Source: Bacteroidaceae bacterium (lineage in GTDB: Bacteria; Bacteroidota; Bacteroidia; Bacteroidales; Bacteroidaceae). From it: a stretch of DNA of 33,397 bases. Shown one piece after another: positions 16,460 to 24,341 of the stretch. A program made the translations under genes and the position numbers. The stretch lies in assembly GCA_017649485.1 (NCBI GenBank), contig JAGCGS010000006.1:1-33397 (forward strand), read 5' to 3'. The notes under the pieces are model-generated. The model was not told the origin of the DNA. It did not search any database and was given only the letters and a program-made list of their open reading frames with translations. Each line of letters opens with the position of its first letter. The stretch's first letter is position 1.

Positions 16460-17650
16460 CTATCCAACAGACACTCTTTTACTCAATTTCCAAGCCAATA
16501 TGCAGATGGTGAGGGTGGCGAAGGTGAGTAGCATAGGGGTGGTGTGGATTATGTTGCCAATTGAGACAAGGGGCGAAACGATGCCACCCATAACAAACGA
16601 AGCAGCTCCCATAATGGCAGAGGCACTTCCGGCATTCATGCGCTCGGCATCCATGCCAATGGTGGTTGTCTGTGTCTGCAACATACCAAATCCTATCATC
16701 AGCAAAGTGAAAAGGGTCACTACAATTATTACTGAGGCGTGGAAAGTGAGAGCTATGCCCAAATCGATGGCACAAAACAACATCAATCCAGCAGCTGTAT
16801 AAAGACTATATTTGGGGTTACTGAATCTTGGAAATAGCCAAGCTCCTACAGGTATTGCCAAAGTACAGACGGCAAAACAAAGACTATAATAAAATGGCGA
16901 AAGATTGTATATACCAGTATCTTGTAGGATGAATGGAGAAGAAGAAACAAAGGTGAAGAACGCGAAGAAAATGCACATTTGGGTGAGCATAGCCAACGTA
17001 TAGGTAGGGTTTTGTAACACCTTGAAAAGGTTGGCATAGCTATGCCATATATTGCCTTGCATACGATGTTCCTTGGTCAATGTTTCCTTCAAAGTTCCAC
17101 TCATGAAAAACAATGCAATGCCTATGAGAAGCACTAACCAGAAGATGCCTCTCCAATCAGTAAAGCTTAGTAATATACCACCTATCACAGGTCCTGCCAC
17201 TGGGGTAATGCCATTGATAGCAGCCAAGATGGCTAAAAACTTAGCTAAGTCTTTGCCTGTAAACATGTCTGTAGAGATGCTTTTAGACAAGACAATGCCT
17301 CCTGCACCTCCTAACCCCTGAAATATACGACAGGTGTTGAAAGAAAATATATCTGTACTGAATAAACAACAGATAGTAGCAATGACAAAAAGGAGCAAAG
17401 AACCTAATAACAAATGTTTTCTGCCATATTTATCACTCAGCGGACCAATAATGAGTTGACCTATTGCCAATCCGAATACACTGGTGGTAAGGCTCATCTG
17501 TACCATCGATGGGGAAGTGTTGAAATAATCGGTCATTTCAGGCAATGCAGGCAGATAGAAATCTGTAATAAATGGCCCGAAAGCGGACAACAAGCCTAAG
17601 GTTATGGGTAGCAGGATACCTGCATTATAGTTTGTTGTATTTTTATTCAT
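16460..17650 (-). CDS. Bcr/CflA-type drug-efflux MFS transporter
   Basis: 396 aa with twelve predicted membrane segments. The N-terminus LGLLSAFGPFITDFYLPALPEM carries the Bcr/CflA-type acidic residue and DxYLPA-like motif in the first membrane segment. MFS motif A follows after segment 2 (GPLSDKYGRKHLLLGS), and the proline/glycine-rich antiporter motif C lies in segment 5 (GITPVAGPVIGGIL). A proton-driven exporter of drugs or other small molecules; the substrate is not predictable. It overlaps the stop of trmN6 by 4 nt (17647-17650), so the two are translationally coupled. Probably one operon, trmN6-efflux pump, perhaps extending into nhaC. Confidence 0.88.
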   Translation of the reverse strand: MNKNTTNYNAGILLPITLGLLSAFGPFITDFYLPALPEMTDYFNTSPSMVQMSLTTSVFGLAIGQLIIGPLSDKYGRKHLLLGSLLLFVIATICCLFSTDIFSFNTCRIFQGLGGAGGIVLSKSISTDMFTGKDLAKFLAILAAINGITPVAGPVIGGILLSFTDWRGIFWLVLLIGIALFFMSGTLKETLTKEHRMQGNIWHSYANLFKVLQNPTYTLAMLTQMCIFFAFFTFVSSSPFILQDTGIYNLSPFYYSLCFAVCTLAIPVGAWLFPRFSNPKYSLYTAAGLMLFCAIDLGIALTFHASVIIVVTLFTLLMIGFGMLQTQTTTIGMDAERMNAGSASAIMGAASFVMGGIVSPLVSIGNIIHTTPMLLTFATLTICILAWKLSKRVSVG

Positions 17651-18375
17651 AATTTGATGTAAAAATCTTTGGTTAGTAATCTGTATTCAGTGGAGTATTT
17701 ACCATCAGCATCCATCAGATAAAGCGTGTTTTCTTGAAGTTTATCAGGATAGTATAAATCATAATCATCCCCTCTCCAATAGGTGATAAACAATCGGCGA
17801 CAGGGTTTGCCTGGCTTTGTGAAAATGTGTGTGACAGCTTTAGGGAAAAAGTGGTTACGAGCACCCATTTCATTCACAAAATCAGCCATTTCTGTAGGAA
17901 TGATAAGGCAACACAAGCCAGACTTTTGTAGTAACTTACGAGCTTGAAGGAACAACTGGTAATAGTTCAATGTGTCGTTGTGGCGAGCTACACTGCGTTG
18001 TGGATCAGGATTTTTCAAAGCATCAGCAAAATAGGGGGGATTGCTAACTATCAGGTCGAATGGCTCATCTGTCTCATATTCGTTGAAATCGCTTAGCACC
18101 AAATGAATGCGCTCATTCCAAGGTGAGGATGCGAAATTCTCTTTGGCTTGAGAGGCGGCTGATTCGTCAATCTCAATGGCAGTAATCTCGGCATCTGGAC
18201 ATCTTTGTGCCATCATGAGGGCAATAAGTCCACTGCCTGTGCCAACATCGAGAATTCGCTTGAAACCTTGTGAGGGAGCCAAAGCGCCAACAAGTACCCC
18301 ATCAGTACCTACCTTCATGGCGCAACGATCGTGCCAGACAGTAAAATGCTTAAATTGAAAATATGCGTTCGACAT
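17647..18375 (-). CDS. trmN6: tRNA1(Val) (adenine37-N6)-methyltransferase
   Basis: 242 aa Rossmann-fold methyltransferase using S-adenosylmethionine. SAM motif I is LDVGTGSGLIALMMAQ (about 40-55) and the N6-adenine methyltransferase signature NPPYF lies at about 110-114. The N-terminal FQFKHFTVWHDRCAMKVGTDGVLVG is the usual TrmN6/YfiC opening. Methylates A37 next to the anticodon of tRNA-Val in characterised homologues; substrate assignment here is by family. First gene of the minus-strand run, overlapping the efflux gene by 4 nt. Divergent from lon across 180 nt. Confidence 0.9.
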   Translation of the reverse strand: MSNAYFQFKHFTVWHDRCAMKVGTDGVLVGALAPSQGFKRILDVGTGSGLIALMMAQRCPDAEITAIEIDESAASQAKENFASSPWNERIHLVLSDFNEYETDEPFDLIVSNPPYFADALKNPDPQRSVARHNDTLNYYQLFLQARKLLQKSGLCCLIIPTEMADFVNEMGARNHFFPKAVTHIFTKPGKPCRRLFITYWRGDDYDLYYPDKLQENTLYLMDADGKYSTEYRLLTKDFYIKL

Positions 18376-18397
18376 CTTGTTTTGACCTAAATCAGTG

Positions 18398-18405
18398 CAA
18401 ATTTA
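18398..18405 (-). promoter_or_regulatory. Candidate trmN6 promoter -7 element
   Basis: The minus strand reads TAAATTTG, an exact TAnnTTTG, 22 nt upstream of the ATG. No clear -33 partner at 19-20 nt. Confidence 0.4.
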
Positions 18406-18491
18406 TAGATTATTCGGGTATTTCTACTGTTTTTTGGCATTGTTTTTTGTTTTTTAAGAGGTGAGAGCGTGGGAAAATGAATAATAAGCTG

Positions 18492-18509
18492 TAACTTTAC
18501 ACGCTTTTT
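18492..18509 (+). promoter_or_regulatory. Candidate lon promoter element shared with gyrA
   Basis: TAACTTTACACGCTTTTT resembles a -7 element with a final A, and matches the block upstream of gyrA at 4976-4993 at all but two positions. It lies about 50 nt before the chosen lon start. No good -33 TTTG is visible. Confidence 0.35.
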
Positions 18510-18555
18510 TAGACTTTGCCACATGTGGTGGCAGATTATTATAGGTGAAAAGACG

Positions 18556-21030
18556 ATGAGTAATTTTTTATTTAACGACAAAGAAGACAGACAAGAGAAT
18601 TTAATTTCAGTGTTCACAGATCTCGATAGCGAATCAGATGAGAAGTTTGTGAGTATAGATGTAAAGGAAGAAATGCCCATTTTGCCCATTAGGAATATGG
18701 TGCTCTTCCCAGGAGTTGTGTTGCCTGTAACTATTGGCAGGAAGCCTTCATTAAGATTGGTGAAGGATGCAGAACGCAAAGGAATGCAAGTAGGTGTGTT
18801 CTGTCAAAAGCAATCAGATACTGATGACCCCATGTTGGATGACCTGCATAATGTGGGTGTGGTGGCTAAGGTGGTGCGTATGCTGCAGATGCCTGACCAG
18901 ACAATAACTGTGATTTTACAAGGATTCAGACGCATTAATCTATTGGAACTTACAGAATATGTTCCTTATCTAAAGGGTAGGGTAAAGCCCATGAGGGATA
19001 TTATGTTCCAAAAGAATGACAAGGAATATAGGGCATTGGTTGATGCCGTTAAAGAACAGGCTATCAAATACGTAAGATTGTCGGACATGGTTCCGCCAGA
19101 TTCTGCTTTTGCCATTAAAAACATCACAAGCGACTTTTTCCTCGTGGATTTCCTTTGTGCCAATCTGCCTCTGAAAAAAGACGAGAAGATTGAGTTGCTG
19201 ATGATGGACTCTCTCAAAGACCGTACTTACCGATTGTTGGAGTTAATGAGCAGAGAGGTTCAGCTGGCTGAAATCAAGGCATCAATACAGATGAGAGCAC
19301 GTGAGGATATCGACCAGCAACAGCGTGAATATTTTCTGCAGCAACAGATTAAGACGATCCAAGACGAATTGGGCAATGGCTCTCGAAGGGACATTGAAGA
19401 AATGCGCAAGAAGGCCGATAGCATCAAGTGGAACGAGGATGTGAAGCAAACTTTCTTGAAAGAGGTGGATAAGCTGGAGCAGATGCACCAGCAATCTCCT
19501 GAATATAGCATGCAATTGGATTATCTCAAGACGATGATGGCATTGCCTTGGGGCATCTATACTAACGATAACCTGAATATTCAGAATGCGGAGAAAGTAC
19601 TCAACAAAGATCATTATGGGTTGCAACGCGTCAAGGAACGCATTTTGGAACACCTGGCCGTGTTGAAACTGAAAGGCGACATGAAATCGCCCATCATTTG
19701 CCTCTATGGTCCTCCGGGAGTGGGCAAGACCTCGTTGGGTAAGTCTATTGCAACGGCATTGAAACGCAAGTATATACGCATGTCGCTTGGTGGTGTGCAC
19801 GACGAAGCAGAGATTCGTGGACATCGCAAGACCTACATCGGTGCTATGCCTGGCAGAATCATCAAGGGTATGATCAAGGCAGGCTCTTCCAACCCCGTGA
19901 TTGTATTGGATGAGGTAGATAAGTTGGGCATTGATGTGCATGGAGACCCCTCTTCAGCTTTGTTGGAAGTGCTCGACCCGGAACAGAATTCTACTTTCCA
20001 CGATAATTATTTGGATGTGGATTACGACCTATCGAAGGTGATGTTCATCGCTACAGCCAACAACTTGCAGAACATTCCTCAGCCTTTGCTCGACCGCATG
20101 GAACTGATAGAATTGAGTGGTTATCTGACTGAGGAGAAGATTGAAATTGCCCGTAGGCATTTGGTTCCCAAACAGCTAGATGCTAATGGCATGAAAAAGG
20201 GTGAGGTGAAGTTCCCCAAGGCAACTTTGGAAGCTATCATTGAGGACTATACCCGAGAGAGCGGTGTGCGAGAGTTGGAGAAGAAGATAGGCAAGGTTCT
20301 TCGTAAGATGGCTCTCCAATATGCTAAAGATGGCTATTTGCTAAAGAATGATGTCAAGCCAGCTGATTTGCGTGGTTATTTAGGTGTGCAGGAATACAGT
20401 CGCGACAAATACCAAGGCAATGACTATGCTGGTGTGGTGACAGGCTTGGCATGGACGGCAGTTGGCGGAGAGATTCTCTTTATAGAGACCAGTCTGAACA
20501 GGGGCAAGGGCAAGTTGACACTGACTGGTAGTCTGGGTGATGTGATGAAGGAGTCGGCTATGCTGGCAGTTGAATATATCAAGGCACATCCGCAACTGTT
20601 GAACATCGATGTGAGGGTGTTTGAGCAATGGGACATCCATATTCATGTACCAGAAGGAGCTGTACCTAAGGATGGTCCTTCGGCTGGTATCACAATGGCC
20701 ACCTCTCTTGCTTCGGCTCTGACCCAACGCAAGGTGAAAGCCAACATCGCTATGACAGGAGAAATCACCTTACGCGGTAAAGTATTGCCTGTGGGAGGTA
20801 TCAAGGAGAAGATCTTGGCAGCTAAACGTGCTGGAATCAAGGAGATAATCTTGAGTGAGGCCAATCGAAAGAATATTGAGGACATTCAGCAAATGTACAT
20901 TGAAGGTCTGACTTTCCACTTCGTGAAAGATGTGAAAGAGGTGTTTGACCTGGCATTGTTGCAGGATAAAGTGGCGGATGCCATCGACCTGACGGTGGTT
21001 GAAGAACATAAAACGAAAGAAGAAGAATGA
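18556..21030 (+). CDS. lon: ATP-dependent protease Lon
   Basis: 824 aa from the ATG at 18556 (MSNFLFNDK). An in-frame ATG at 18523 would add 11 unrelated residues (MWWQIIIGEKT) close to the promoter, so I prefer the later start. The N-terminal LAN domain ([20 protein letters not shown]) is followed by a long coiled coil, the AAA+ domain with Walker A GPPGVGKT (385-392) and Walker [11 protein letters not shown], and the protease domain with the catalytic pair Ser709 (DGPSAG) and Lys752 (GGIKEK). Degrades misfolded and regulatory proteins in the cytosol. No HSP-type operator is seen. tgt follows after about 70 nt that contain a heptad repeat array. Confidence 0.96.
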   Translation: MSNFLFNDKEDRQENLISVFTDLDSESDEKFVSIDVKEEMPILPIRNMVLFPGVVLPVTIGRKPSLRLVKDAERKGMQVGVFCQKQSDTDDPMLDDLHNVGVVAKVVRMLQMPDQTITVILQGFRRINLLELTEYVPYLKGRVKPMRDIMFQKNDKEYRALVDAVKEQAIKYVRLSDMVPPDSAFAIKNITSDFFLVDFLCANLPLKKDEKIELLMMDSLKDRTYRLLELMSREVQLAEIKASIQMRAREDIDQQQREYFLQQQIKTIQDELGNGSRRDIEEMRKKADSIKWNEDVKQTFLKEVDKLEQMHQQSPEYSMQLDYLKTMMALPWGIYTNDNLNIQNAEKVLNKDHYGLQRVKERILEHLAVLKLKGDMKSPIICLYGPPGVGKTSLGKSIATALKRKYIRMSLGGVHDEAEIRGHRKTYIGAMPGRIIKGMIKAGSSNPVIVLDEVDKLGIDVHGDPSSALLEVLDPEQNSTFHDNYLDVDYDLSKVMFIATANNLQNIPQPLLDRMELIELSGYLTEEKIEIARRHLVPKQLDANGMKKGEVKFPKATLEAIIEDYTRESGVRELEKKIGKVLRKMALQYAKDGYLLKNDVKPADLRGYLGVQEYSRDKYQGNDYAGVVTGLAWTAVGGEILFIETSLNRGKGKLTLTGSLGDVMKESAMLAVEYIKAHPQLLNIDVRVFEQWDIHIHVPEGAVPKDGPSAGITMATSLASALTQRKVKANIAMTGEITLRGKVLPVGGIKEKILAAKRAGIKEIILSEANRKNIEDIQQMYIEGLTFHFVKDVKEVFDLALLQDKVADAIDLTVVEEHKTKEEE

Positions 21031-21066
21031 TTTTTGTTCATTGATGTTGTCCATCTGTACATGAAT

Positions 21067-21100
21067 GGTCAATAATCAATCGTCAATGGTCAATGATAAT
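21067..21100. repeat. Heptad array abutting the tgt start
   Basis: Four phased 7-bp units on the plus strand: GGTCAAT (21067), AATCAAT (21074), CGTCAAT (21081), GGTCAAT (21088), then a degenerate GATAAT to 21100. This orientation contains ATG and no stop codons, so it creates an in-frame extension of tgt back to 21065. Same family as the arrays at 23418, 23553, 32248 and 32343-32459. Confidence 0.85.
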
Positions 21101-21103
21101 ATG

Positions 21104-22234
21104 ATGACTTTTGAGTTACAATATACTGATAGCAAAACAAATGCCCGTGCCGGACTGATGACTACGGCTCACGGCCAGATAGAGACTCCTATCTTCATGC
21201 CCGTGGGAACAGTAGGGTCTGTCAAAGGAGTGCAGGTGAATGACTTAATGGATGATGTGAAGGCACAGATTATCTTGGGCAACACATATCATCTATACCT
21301 CCGTCCAGGACTGGAAGTCTTGGAACGGGTAGGAGGTCTTCATAAATTCAATGCTTTCAATCGTCCGATGTTGACTGACAGTGGAGGTTTCCAAGTGTTT
21401 TCGTTGGCAGACATCCGCAAGATGAAAGAGGAAGGTGTGGAGTTTCGATCACATATCGACGGTAGTAAATTGTTCTTCACCCCAGAGAAGGTGATGGATA
21501 TTGAACGTAGCATCGGTGCAGATATTATCATGGCTTTCGATGAATGTACACCTGGCACAGCCGATTATACATATGCCAAACCATCGATGGAGCGCACACA
21601 CCGTTGGTTGGATCGTTGTATTCAACGCTATCAGGAAACAGAGCCCAAGTATGGTTATCACCAGTCACTTTTCCCTATTGTACAAGGATGTGTTTATCGT
21701 GATTTGCGTACCCAATCGGCTGAGTACATCGCTTCAAAGGAGGCTGAAGGCAATGCCATAGGTGGATTGGCAGTTGGGGAACCTACCGAGGTGATGTATG
21801 AGATGATTGAATTGGTCAATGGTATCTTGCCAAAGGACAAGCCTCGTTATCTAATGGGAGTGGGAACACCCGCCAATATTTTGGAAGCCATAGAACGAGG
21901 TGTAGATATGTTCGATTGTGTGATGCCTACTCGCAATGGTCGTAATGGTATGTTGTTTACCAAGCACGGCATCATGAACATGAGGAATAAGAAATGGGAG
22001 TTTGATTTCTCGCCCATCGAAGAGGATGGTGCATCGAAGGTGGATACGCTGTATAGCAAGGCCTACTTGCGTCACCTGTTTCATGCTCAGGAACTCCTTG
22101 CTATGCAGATTGCCTCGCTCCACAATCTCGCATTTTATTTGTGGTTGGTTGGCGAGGCCAGGAAACATATCATTGCAGGAGATTTTGCCACATGGAAGCC
22201 CAAAATGGTTGAACAGGTATCACAAAGATTGTAA
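21104..22234 (+). CDS. tgt: tRNA-guanine transglycosylase lacking the zinc-binding cysteines
   Basis: 376 aa from 21104 (MTFELQYTD). The adjacent ATG at 21101 is equally possible; ATGs at 21065 and 21086 lie in the heptad array and give a repeat-encoded tail, so I reject them. Exchanges G34 for a queuine precursor in tRNAs with GUN anticodons. TIM-barrel motifs are present: PIFMPVGTVGSVKGV, LTDSGGFQVFSL, GGLAVGEP, and the nucleophile Asp271 in FDCVMPTRNGRNG. Where bacterial Tgt has CxCxxC, this protein has Gly309, Ser311 and Asp314; only the fourth ligand, His340, remains, at the expected 26-residue spacing. The stop overlaps the next gene start (TAATG). Confidence 0.94.
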   Translation: MTFELQYTDSKTNARAGLMTTAHGQIETPIFMPVGTVGSVKGVQVNDLMDDVKAQIILGNTYHLYLRPGLEVLERVGGLHKFNAFNRPMLTDSGGFQVFSLADIRKMKEEGVEFRSHIDGSKLFFTPEKVMDIERSIGADIIMAFDECTPGTADYTYAKPSMERTHRWLDRCIQRYQETEPKYGYHQSLFPIVQGCVYRDLRTQSAEYIASKEAEGNAIGGLAVGEPTEVMYEMIELVNGILPKDKPRYLMGVGTPANILEAIERGVDMFDCVMPTRNGRNGMLFTKHGIMNMRNKKWEFDFSPIEEDGASKVDTLYSKAYLRHLFHAQELLAMQIASLHNLAFYLWLVGEARKHIIAGDFATWKPKMVEQVSQRL

Positions 22235-23418
22235 TGGGAAAGTTTTGGAATATAGGAGGATGGAGAGATAAGCTTAAGCTTTGGTTAAATAATCATGCTT
22301 GGGTTCAGGCCGTGTGGGAGAAGATGCCTCATAAGTACCTGAAACGCTTGGATTATTATATTATGGCTAAGTTTTTGGGTACTTACGTCTTCGCCATTGC
22401 CTTGATTATCTCTATTGCGGTGGTGTTCGATTTTAACGAGAAGATGGACCGTTTCATGCAGCATGAAGCTCCTTGGAAAGCCATCATCTTCGACTATTAC
22501 CAGAACTTCATCCCATATTTTGCCAACCTGTTCAGTCCGTTGTTCGTCTTTATTGCCGTGATATTCTTTACCGCTAAGATGGCGGAGAATTCCGAGATCA
22601 TTGCAATGTTCTCAACGGGCATGAGCTTCAAGCGTATGCTTCGTCCATACATGGTGTCAGCGGCGATTATTTCTATCGTAACTTTCTTTTTAGGGGCATA
22701 TATCATTCCCAAGGGAAGTGTTACCCGCATTAACTTCGAGGATAAGTACTACAAGGAACGTAGGCAGAGTACGGCTCGTAATATCCAGATGCAGGTAGAT
22801 ACCAATGTGGTGGCCTATATCGAACGCTATGAGGATAATCGCAAGACAGGCTATCGTTTCTCGCTCGACAAGTTTGAGGGCAAACAATTGGTATCACATA
22901 TGACGGCTCGTACCATTGTTTATGACACGCTTCATGCCAACCACTGGTCGGCAAGAGATTATATGATTAGAGAGTTAGGTGGTGAACGAGAGATTATCAA
23001 GCGAGGCAATCGCATTGACACCTTGATTCGGCTTACACCTGACGACTTGATCTTGATGCAGAATCAGCAGGAGATGATGACCAATCCTGAACTGAGTGCC
23101 TATATTGACCGTCAACGAGCAAGGGGCTTATCGAATACCGAAGAGTTTGAGATTGAGTATCATAAGCGCATAGCCATGTCGTTTGCGTCATTTATCCTGA
23201 CACTGATTGGTGCCTCGTTGTCTTCACGTAAGATGAAGGGAGGTATGGGCTTAAACTTGGGTATAGGTTTGGGTTTGAGCTTCAGCTACATCCTGTTTCA
23301 GACAGTGTCTTCTACCTTTGCTGTCAATGGTAATATGCCTCCTGTTATTGCCGTTTGGATTCCCAATATACTCTATGCCTTTATCGCTTTCTTCTTGTAT
23401 CGTAGAGCGCCGAAGTGA
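22234..23418 (+). CDS. LptF/LptG-family permease (YjgP/YjgQ)
   Basis: 394 aa. Three membrane segments near the N-terminus (about 50-75, 95-118, 140-162), a large soluble periplasmic beta-rich region (about 165-300), and three C-terminal segments (about 315-390) match the LptF/G permease layout. With LptB it would extract lipopolysaccharide from the inner membrane and pass it to the LptC/A bridge. Whether it is the F or G member cannot be told here. The start ATG shares its A with the tgt stop, indicating coupling. The TGA stop at 23416-23418 abuts a 13-unit heptad array; the only stop-free frame of that array is the frame of this gene. Confidence 0.88.
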   Translation: MGKFWNIGGWRDKLKLWLNNHAWVQAVWEKMPHKYLKRLDYYIMAKFLGTYVFAIALIISIAVVFDFNEKMDRFMQHEAPWKAIIFDYYQNFIPYFANLFSPLFVFIAVIFFTAKMAENSEIIAMFSTGMSFKRMLRPYMVSAAIISIVTFFLGAYIIPKGSVTRINFEDKYYKERRQSTARNIQMQVDTNVVAYIERYEDNRKTGYRFSLDKFEGKQLVSHMTARTIVYDTLHANHWSARDYMIRELGGEREIIKRGNRIDTLIRLTPDDLILMQNQQEMMTNPELSAYIDRQRARGLSNTEEFEIEYHKRIAMSFASFILTLIGASLSSRKMKGGMGLNLGIGLGLSFSYILFQTVSSTFAVNGNMPPVIAVWIPNILYAFIAFFLYRRAPK

Positions 23419-23508
23419 TTGACCATTGACCATTTACCATTGACGATTGACCATTTACCATTGACGATTGACCATTTACCATTGACGATTGACCATTTAC
23501 CATTGATA
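23418..23508. repeat. Thirteen-unit heptad array, 21-bp higher-order period
   Basis: Thirteen perfectly phased 7-bp units on the plus strand: ATTGACC, ATTGACC, ATTTACC, then three copies of the 21-bp block ATTGACG-ATTGACC-ATTTACC, and a final ATTGATA. The first base of the array is the last base of the upstream permease gene's TGA stop. It faces a smaller inverted array at 23553 across a hairpin. Confidence 0.95.
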
Positions 23509-23522
23509 GACTTACTAATTAG

Positions 23523-23554
23523 TGAAAGAAAAAGCTCGGCAATTTGCCGAGCTT
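23523..23554 (-). terminator. Terminator hairpin between convergent permease and yebC genes
   Basis: AAGCTCGGC (23532-23540) pairs with GCCGAGCTT (23546-23554) around AATTT. On the minus strand it is followed by TTTTTCTTTC, so it serves yebC best. On the plus strand there is no T-tract. It sits between two inverted heptad arrays. Confidence 0.75.
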
Positions 23555-23594
23555 CAATGGTCAATTGTCAATGGTCAATTGTCAATGGTAATCA
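23553..23594. repeat. Inverted heptad array at the yebC 3' end
   Basis: On the plus strand GGTCAAT, TGTCAAT, GGTCAAT, TGTCAAT, GGTAAT (23559-23592), preceded by a partial TTCAAT. Read from yebC on the minus strand it starts at its TGA stop: TGATTACC, ATTGACA, ATTGACC, ATTGACA, ATTGACC. Here the higher-order period is 14 bp, unlike the 21 bp of the facing array. Confidence 0.92.
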
Positions 23595-24320
23595 TTCCTC
23601 TGGCTTCATGTTGGTATAAACATTCTGCACATCGTCGAATTCCTCAAGACGTTCCACCATCTTGTCAATGGTTTCACGTTGCTCTGCAGACACATCCTTC
23701 AAGTCGTTAGGAATGTAAGTAAAGTCACCACCAACATCTTCAAAACCTTGCTCCTCCAAATGCTTCTGTATAGCAGAGTAGCTCTTGGGGTCGCCATAGA
23801 TAGTGATGGTACCTTCCTCATCATCAACGTCGTATTCCTCTTCCACATCATAGTCAATCATCTCCAGGATAAACTCATCCATGTCCAGATTGTCTTTCTT
23901 TTTGAAAGTGAACACCGCCTTATGGTCGAACAAATATGCCAGTGAACCCATAGTACCCAGAGTGCCACTGAATTTATTGAACACTGAACGCACATCAGCT
24001 ACAGTACGAGTAGGGTTGTCAGTCAGTGCGTCAACAAAGATAGCCACGCCATGAGGGCCATAGCCTTCATAGGTCATGCTCTTATAATCACTCTGATCTT
24101 TACCCATCGCATTCTTGATGGCGCGATCAATATTATCCTTTGGCATGTTCTCACGCTTGCAGTTGGCGATGAGTGAACGCAAAGTAGGATTGTTTTCAGG
24201 ATCTGGGCCACCTGCTTTAACGGCAATAGCTATTTGCTTGCCCAGACGTGTGAAGGTCTTAGCCATGTGACCCCATCTCTTCAGCTTAGCTGCTTTTCTA
24301 TATTCAAACGCTCTTCCCAT
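23592..24320 (-). CDS. yebC: YebC/PmpR-family protein
   Basis: 242 aa, cytosolic, normal length. Opens MGRAFEYRKAAKLKRWGHMAKTFTRLGK and continues with NPTLRSLIANCKRENMPKDNIDRAIK and YEGYGPHGVAIFVDALTDN, the most conserved YebC segments. An acidic middle region (DVEEEYDVDDEEGTI) follows. Members bind DNA as regulators or, in several bacteria, help ribosomes through proline stretches; which applies here is not visible. It starts 21 nt after pheT on the same strand, so the two are probably cotranscribed. Its TGA stop is the edge of a heptad repeat array. Confidence 0.93.
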   Translation of the reverse strand: MGRAFEYRKAAKLKRWGHMAKTFTRLGKQIAIAVKAGGPDPENNPTLRSLIANCKRENMPKDNIDRAIKNAMGKDQSDYKSMTYEGYGPHGVAIFVDALTDNPTRTVADVRSVFNKFSGTLGTMGSLAYLFDHKAVFTFKKKDNLDMDEFILEMIDYDVEEEYDVDDEEGTITIYGDPKSYSAIQKHLEEQGFEDVGGDFTYIPNDLKDVSAEQRETIDKMVERLEEFDDVQNVYTNMKPEE

Positions 24321-24341
24321 TGGTAATTATTTTTTTATTAT

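Noticed and set aside
19282-19941. A 219-residue minus-strand open frame inside lon
   Set aside because: Antisense to the conserved Lon ATPase domain; His/Gln/Leu-rich, as expected for reverse-strand reading.
23373-23564. Minus-strand open frame encoding NGKWSIV repeats
   Set aside because: The reverse strand of the same array, overlapping the permease gene end; no independent support.
23418-23594. CRISPR array
   Set aside because: The repeats are 7 bp with no unique spacers and no cas genes nearby.
23419-23619. Plus-strand open frame encoding LTIDHLP repeats
   Set aside because: It is the stop-free frame of the heptad array, with no ATG of its own and no conserved protein; an artefact of 7-bp repeats.
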